From contig JADJQR010000001.1 of the NCBI GenBank assembly GCA_016712675.1, forward strand, positions 1,302,001 through 1,366,000: a DNA stretch of 64,000 nucleotides, written 5' to 3'. Positions 62,747 to 64,000 of the stretch are shown here, one piece after another. Position 1 is the first letter of the stretch. Each line of letters opens with the position of its first letter. The notes under the pieces were generated by a model, which had not been told where the DNA came from, did no database searches, and saw only the letters and a program-made list of their open reading frames with translations. Position numbers and translations under genes: made by a program. This DNA comes from a bacterium (GTDB lineage: Bacteria > Krumholzibacteriota > Krumholzibacteriia > LZORAL124-64-63).

Positions 62747-62815
62747 CCCCATCCCCCTTGTGACCTGATCGTCCGGGCATTCCCGTCCCGCACCCTCGAA
62801 AGGGAGAGTGGTCCG

Positions 62816-64000
62816 ATGTCGAGTCATTGCAGGAAATCGTCGCGGCTGCGGCCGTGGCTGCCGGTGGGGCTGCTGGCTGCGCTGTGGCTGGCCGCCGGTG
62901 CGGCGGTCGCGGCGCCCGCCGCCGTGGCGGACCACGTGGTCTTCTCGCAGGTGGTGACGGTCGCCAACACGGCGACCAACCGTCCGCTCTGCAGCGAGTA
63001 CGTGGCGCTCCACAACCCGACTGGCGCGGCGATCGACCTCGGCCAATACTACCTGACCGACGCCACGTTCAGCACGTCGAACCAGTACTACTGGAAGATC
63101 ACGCAGCCTGATCCCTCCGCAACGACGGCGGGCGGCGGAGGCTTCGCGGACTTCCATGCGAAGTTCCCCGCGGGATACCAGATCGCGGCCGGTGACACGA
63201 TCGTGATCGCGATCGGCGGCAGCAACGCCTACCAGGCGGCGTACGGACGCCTGCCCGACTTCGAGCTCTACGAGGACGCCGCGGCGCCGGACGGCGTGCC
63301 CGACCTGGTCGAGGTCTTCCCGGGCTCGGTGGGCGGCGGTGTGCTGAACGGCAGCACCAACACGCCGACACTCACGGACAACGCGGAGAGCCTGGTGCTC
63401 TACCGCTGGGACGGCGCCAGCGACCTGGTGCAGGATGTCGACTTCGCGCGCTGGGGCGCCCTGACGGTGACGAATACACTCTTCGACAAGACCGGCGTGA
63501 CTGTCGGCGCCTCGACGTATCTGGCGGACACGCCGCCGGCCAGCCAACAGACGATCTCGGCCACGGCGCTGGCCTTCGGCAACGCCTACGCCCGACTGTC
63601 GGCCGACGAGGGCACCGAGGCCACGAGCGGCGGCAACGGCCTGACCGGCCACAACGAGACCAGCGAGAACTTCCCGGCCACCTGGCAGACGGCGCCGCAG
63701 GATCCGCCGCTGGCGCCGGCGTCGTTCTTCGCCGCCGCGCCGGTCATCACCGCGCACGGCCAGTCGCCGGCCACGCCGGTCATCGGCGAGGCGGTCACCG
63801 TGTCGGTCACGGTGCTCTCGTCGACGGTCGTCACCGGCGTCGCCTTCCGCTACACGGTCGACGGCGGCCTGCAGAACGAGTTGTCCGGTACCGCCGCGGG
63901 CGACATCTGGTCGGCCGTGATCCCGGCCCAGGCCGAGGGCGCGGTCGTGCGCTGGCACGCCGTGGCGACCAATGCCGCCGGCGGCAGCGGGACGTATCCC
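62816..64000 (+). CDS. Secreted lamin-tail-domain protein, N-terminal part
   Basis: An open frame of at least 395 residues that runs off the right edge. A signal peptide (WLPVGLLAALWLAAGAAVAAPA) is followed by a lamin-tail domain (VVFSQVV, SEYVALHNPTGAAIDLGQYY, PAGYQIAAGDTIVIAIGG), a beta-sandwich common in exported proteins. The visible remainder is beta-rich, with an Ig-like stretch near the cut (VITAHGQSPATPVIGEAVTV). GGGAG precedes the ATG. It is likely surface-associated like the FG-GAP and propeller proteins. Any C-terminal FlgD-like domain would lie outside the window. Confidence 0.85.
   Translation, partial: MSSHCRKSSRLRPWLPVGLLAALWLAAGAAVAAPAAVADHVVFSQVVTVANTATNRPLCSEYVALHNPTGAAIDLGQYYLTDATFSTSNQYYWKITQPDPSATTAGGGGFADFHAKFPAGYQIAAGDTIVIAIGGSNAYQAAYGRLPDFELYEDAAAPDGVPDLVEVFPGSVGGGVLNGSTNTPTLTDNAESLVLYRWDGASDLVQDVDFARWGALTVTNTLFDKTGVTVGASTYLADTPPASQQTISATALAFGNAYARLSADEGTEATSGGNGLTGHNETSENFPATWQTAPQDPPLAPASFFAAAPVITAHGQSPATPVIGEAVTVSVTVLSSTVVTGVAFRYTVDGGLQNELSGTAAGDIWSAVIPAQAEGAVVRWHAVATNAAGGSGTYP

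Overview
This GC-rich 64 kb bacterial window is dominated by the core transcription and translation gene block. Affiliation looks like the FCB group (Fibrobacterota-Chlorobiota-Bacteroidota) or an uncultured relative such as Candidatus Krumholzibacteriota or Eisenbacteria. Three things point there: a DVHYTHYGR signature in RpoB, which I associate with Bacteroidota-type RpoB; secreted proteins ending in FlgD-like beta-sandwich domains; and a Gld-type ABC exporter. The taxon is an inference, because there is no rRNA or tRNA gene here.

Layout, left half. Bases 1-11145 (+) hold the end of nusG followed by rplK, rplA, rplJ, rplL, rpoB and rpoC, closed by a hairpin terminator. One secreted propeller-like protein (11358-13625) with its own candidate promoter separates this block from the str-S10-spc-alpha block. 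Bases 14131-35084 run without a strand switch from rpsL, rpsG, fusA and tuf through the S10, spc (with secY, adk, map, infA, rpmJ) and alpha genes to rplQ, ending in a strong terminator at 35183-35215. Several starts are TTG or GTG. rpsE, rplQ and rpsL carry terminal extensions, and the EF-G has an unusual domain IV.

Layout, right half. fabH leads a four-gene unit with a GldA-like ATPase, a fused GldF-GldG permease and a DUF4340 protein (35387-41101). Next come a LysM/M23 peptidase (-), an FG-GAP protein overlapping an adenosine-deaminase-family gene (+), then metG with an M3 peptidase and an M61-like membrane peptidase (-). An atypical SDR, a tiny one-helix membrane protein with a near-consensus promoter, and an FmdB zinc ribbon follow (+).

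The most interesting segment is 53415-59289 on the minus strand. It holds Memo and AMMECR1 genes and then a tightly coupled set encoding a Bacteroides-like serine palmitoyltransferase, a GNAT-type protein resembling bacterial ceramide synthase, an NAD-dependent epimerase/reductase in the position of CerR, and a PAP2/Aur1-like membrane enzyme. Together these look like a bacterial ceramide pathway with a headgroup-processing or headgroup-transfer enzyme. The window ends with a STAS protein, an Mrp/ApbC ATPase, a sulfatase-fold protein without the usual Cys, and the start of a secreted lamin-tail-domain protein cut by the window edge.
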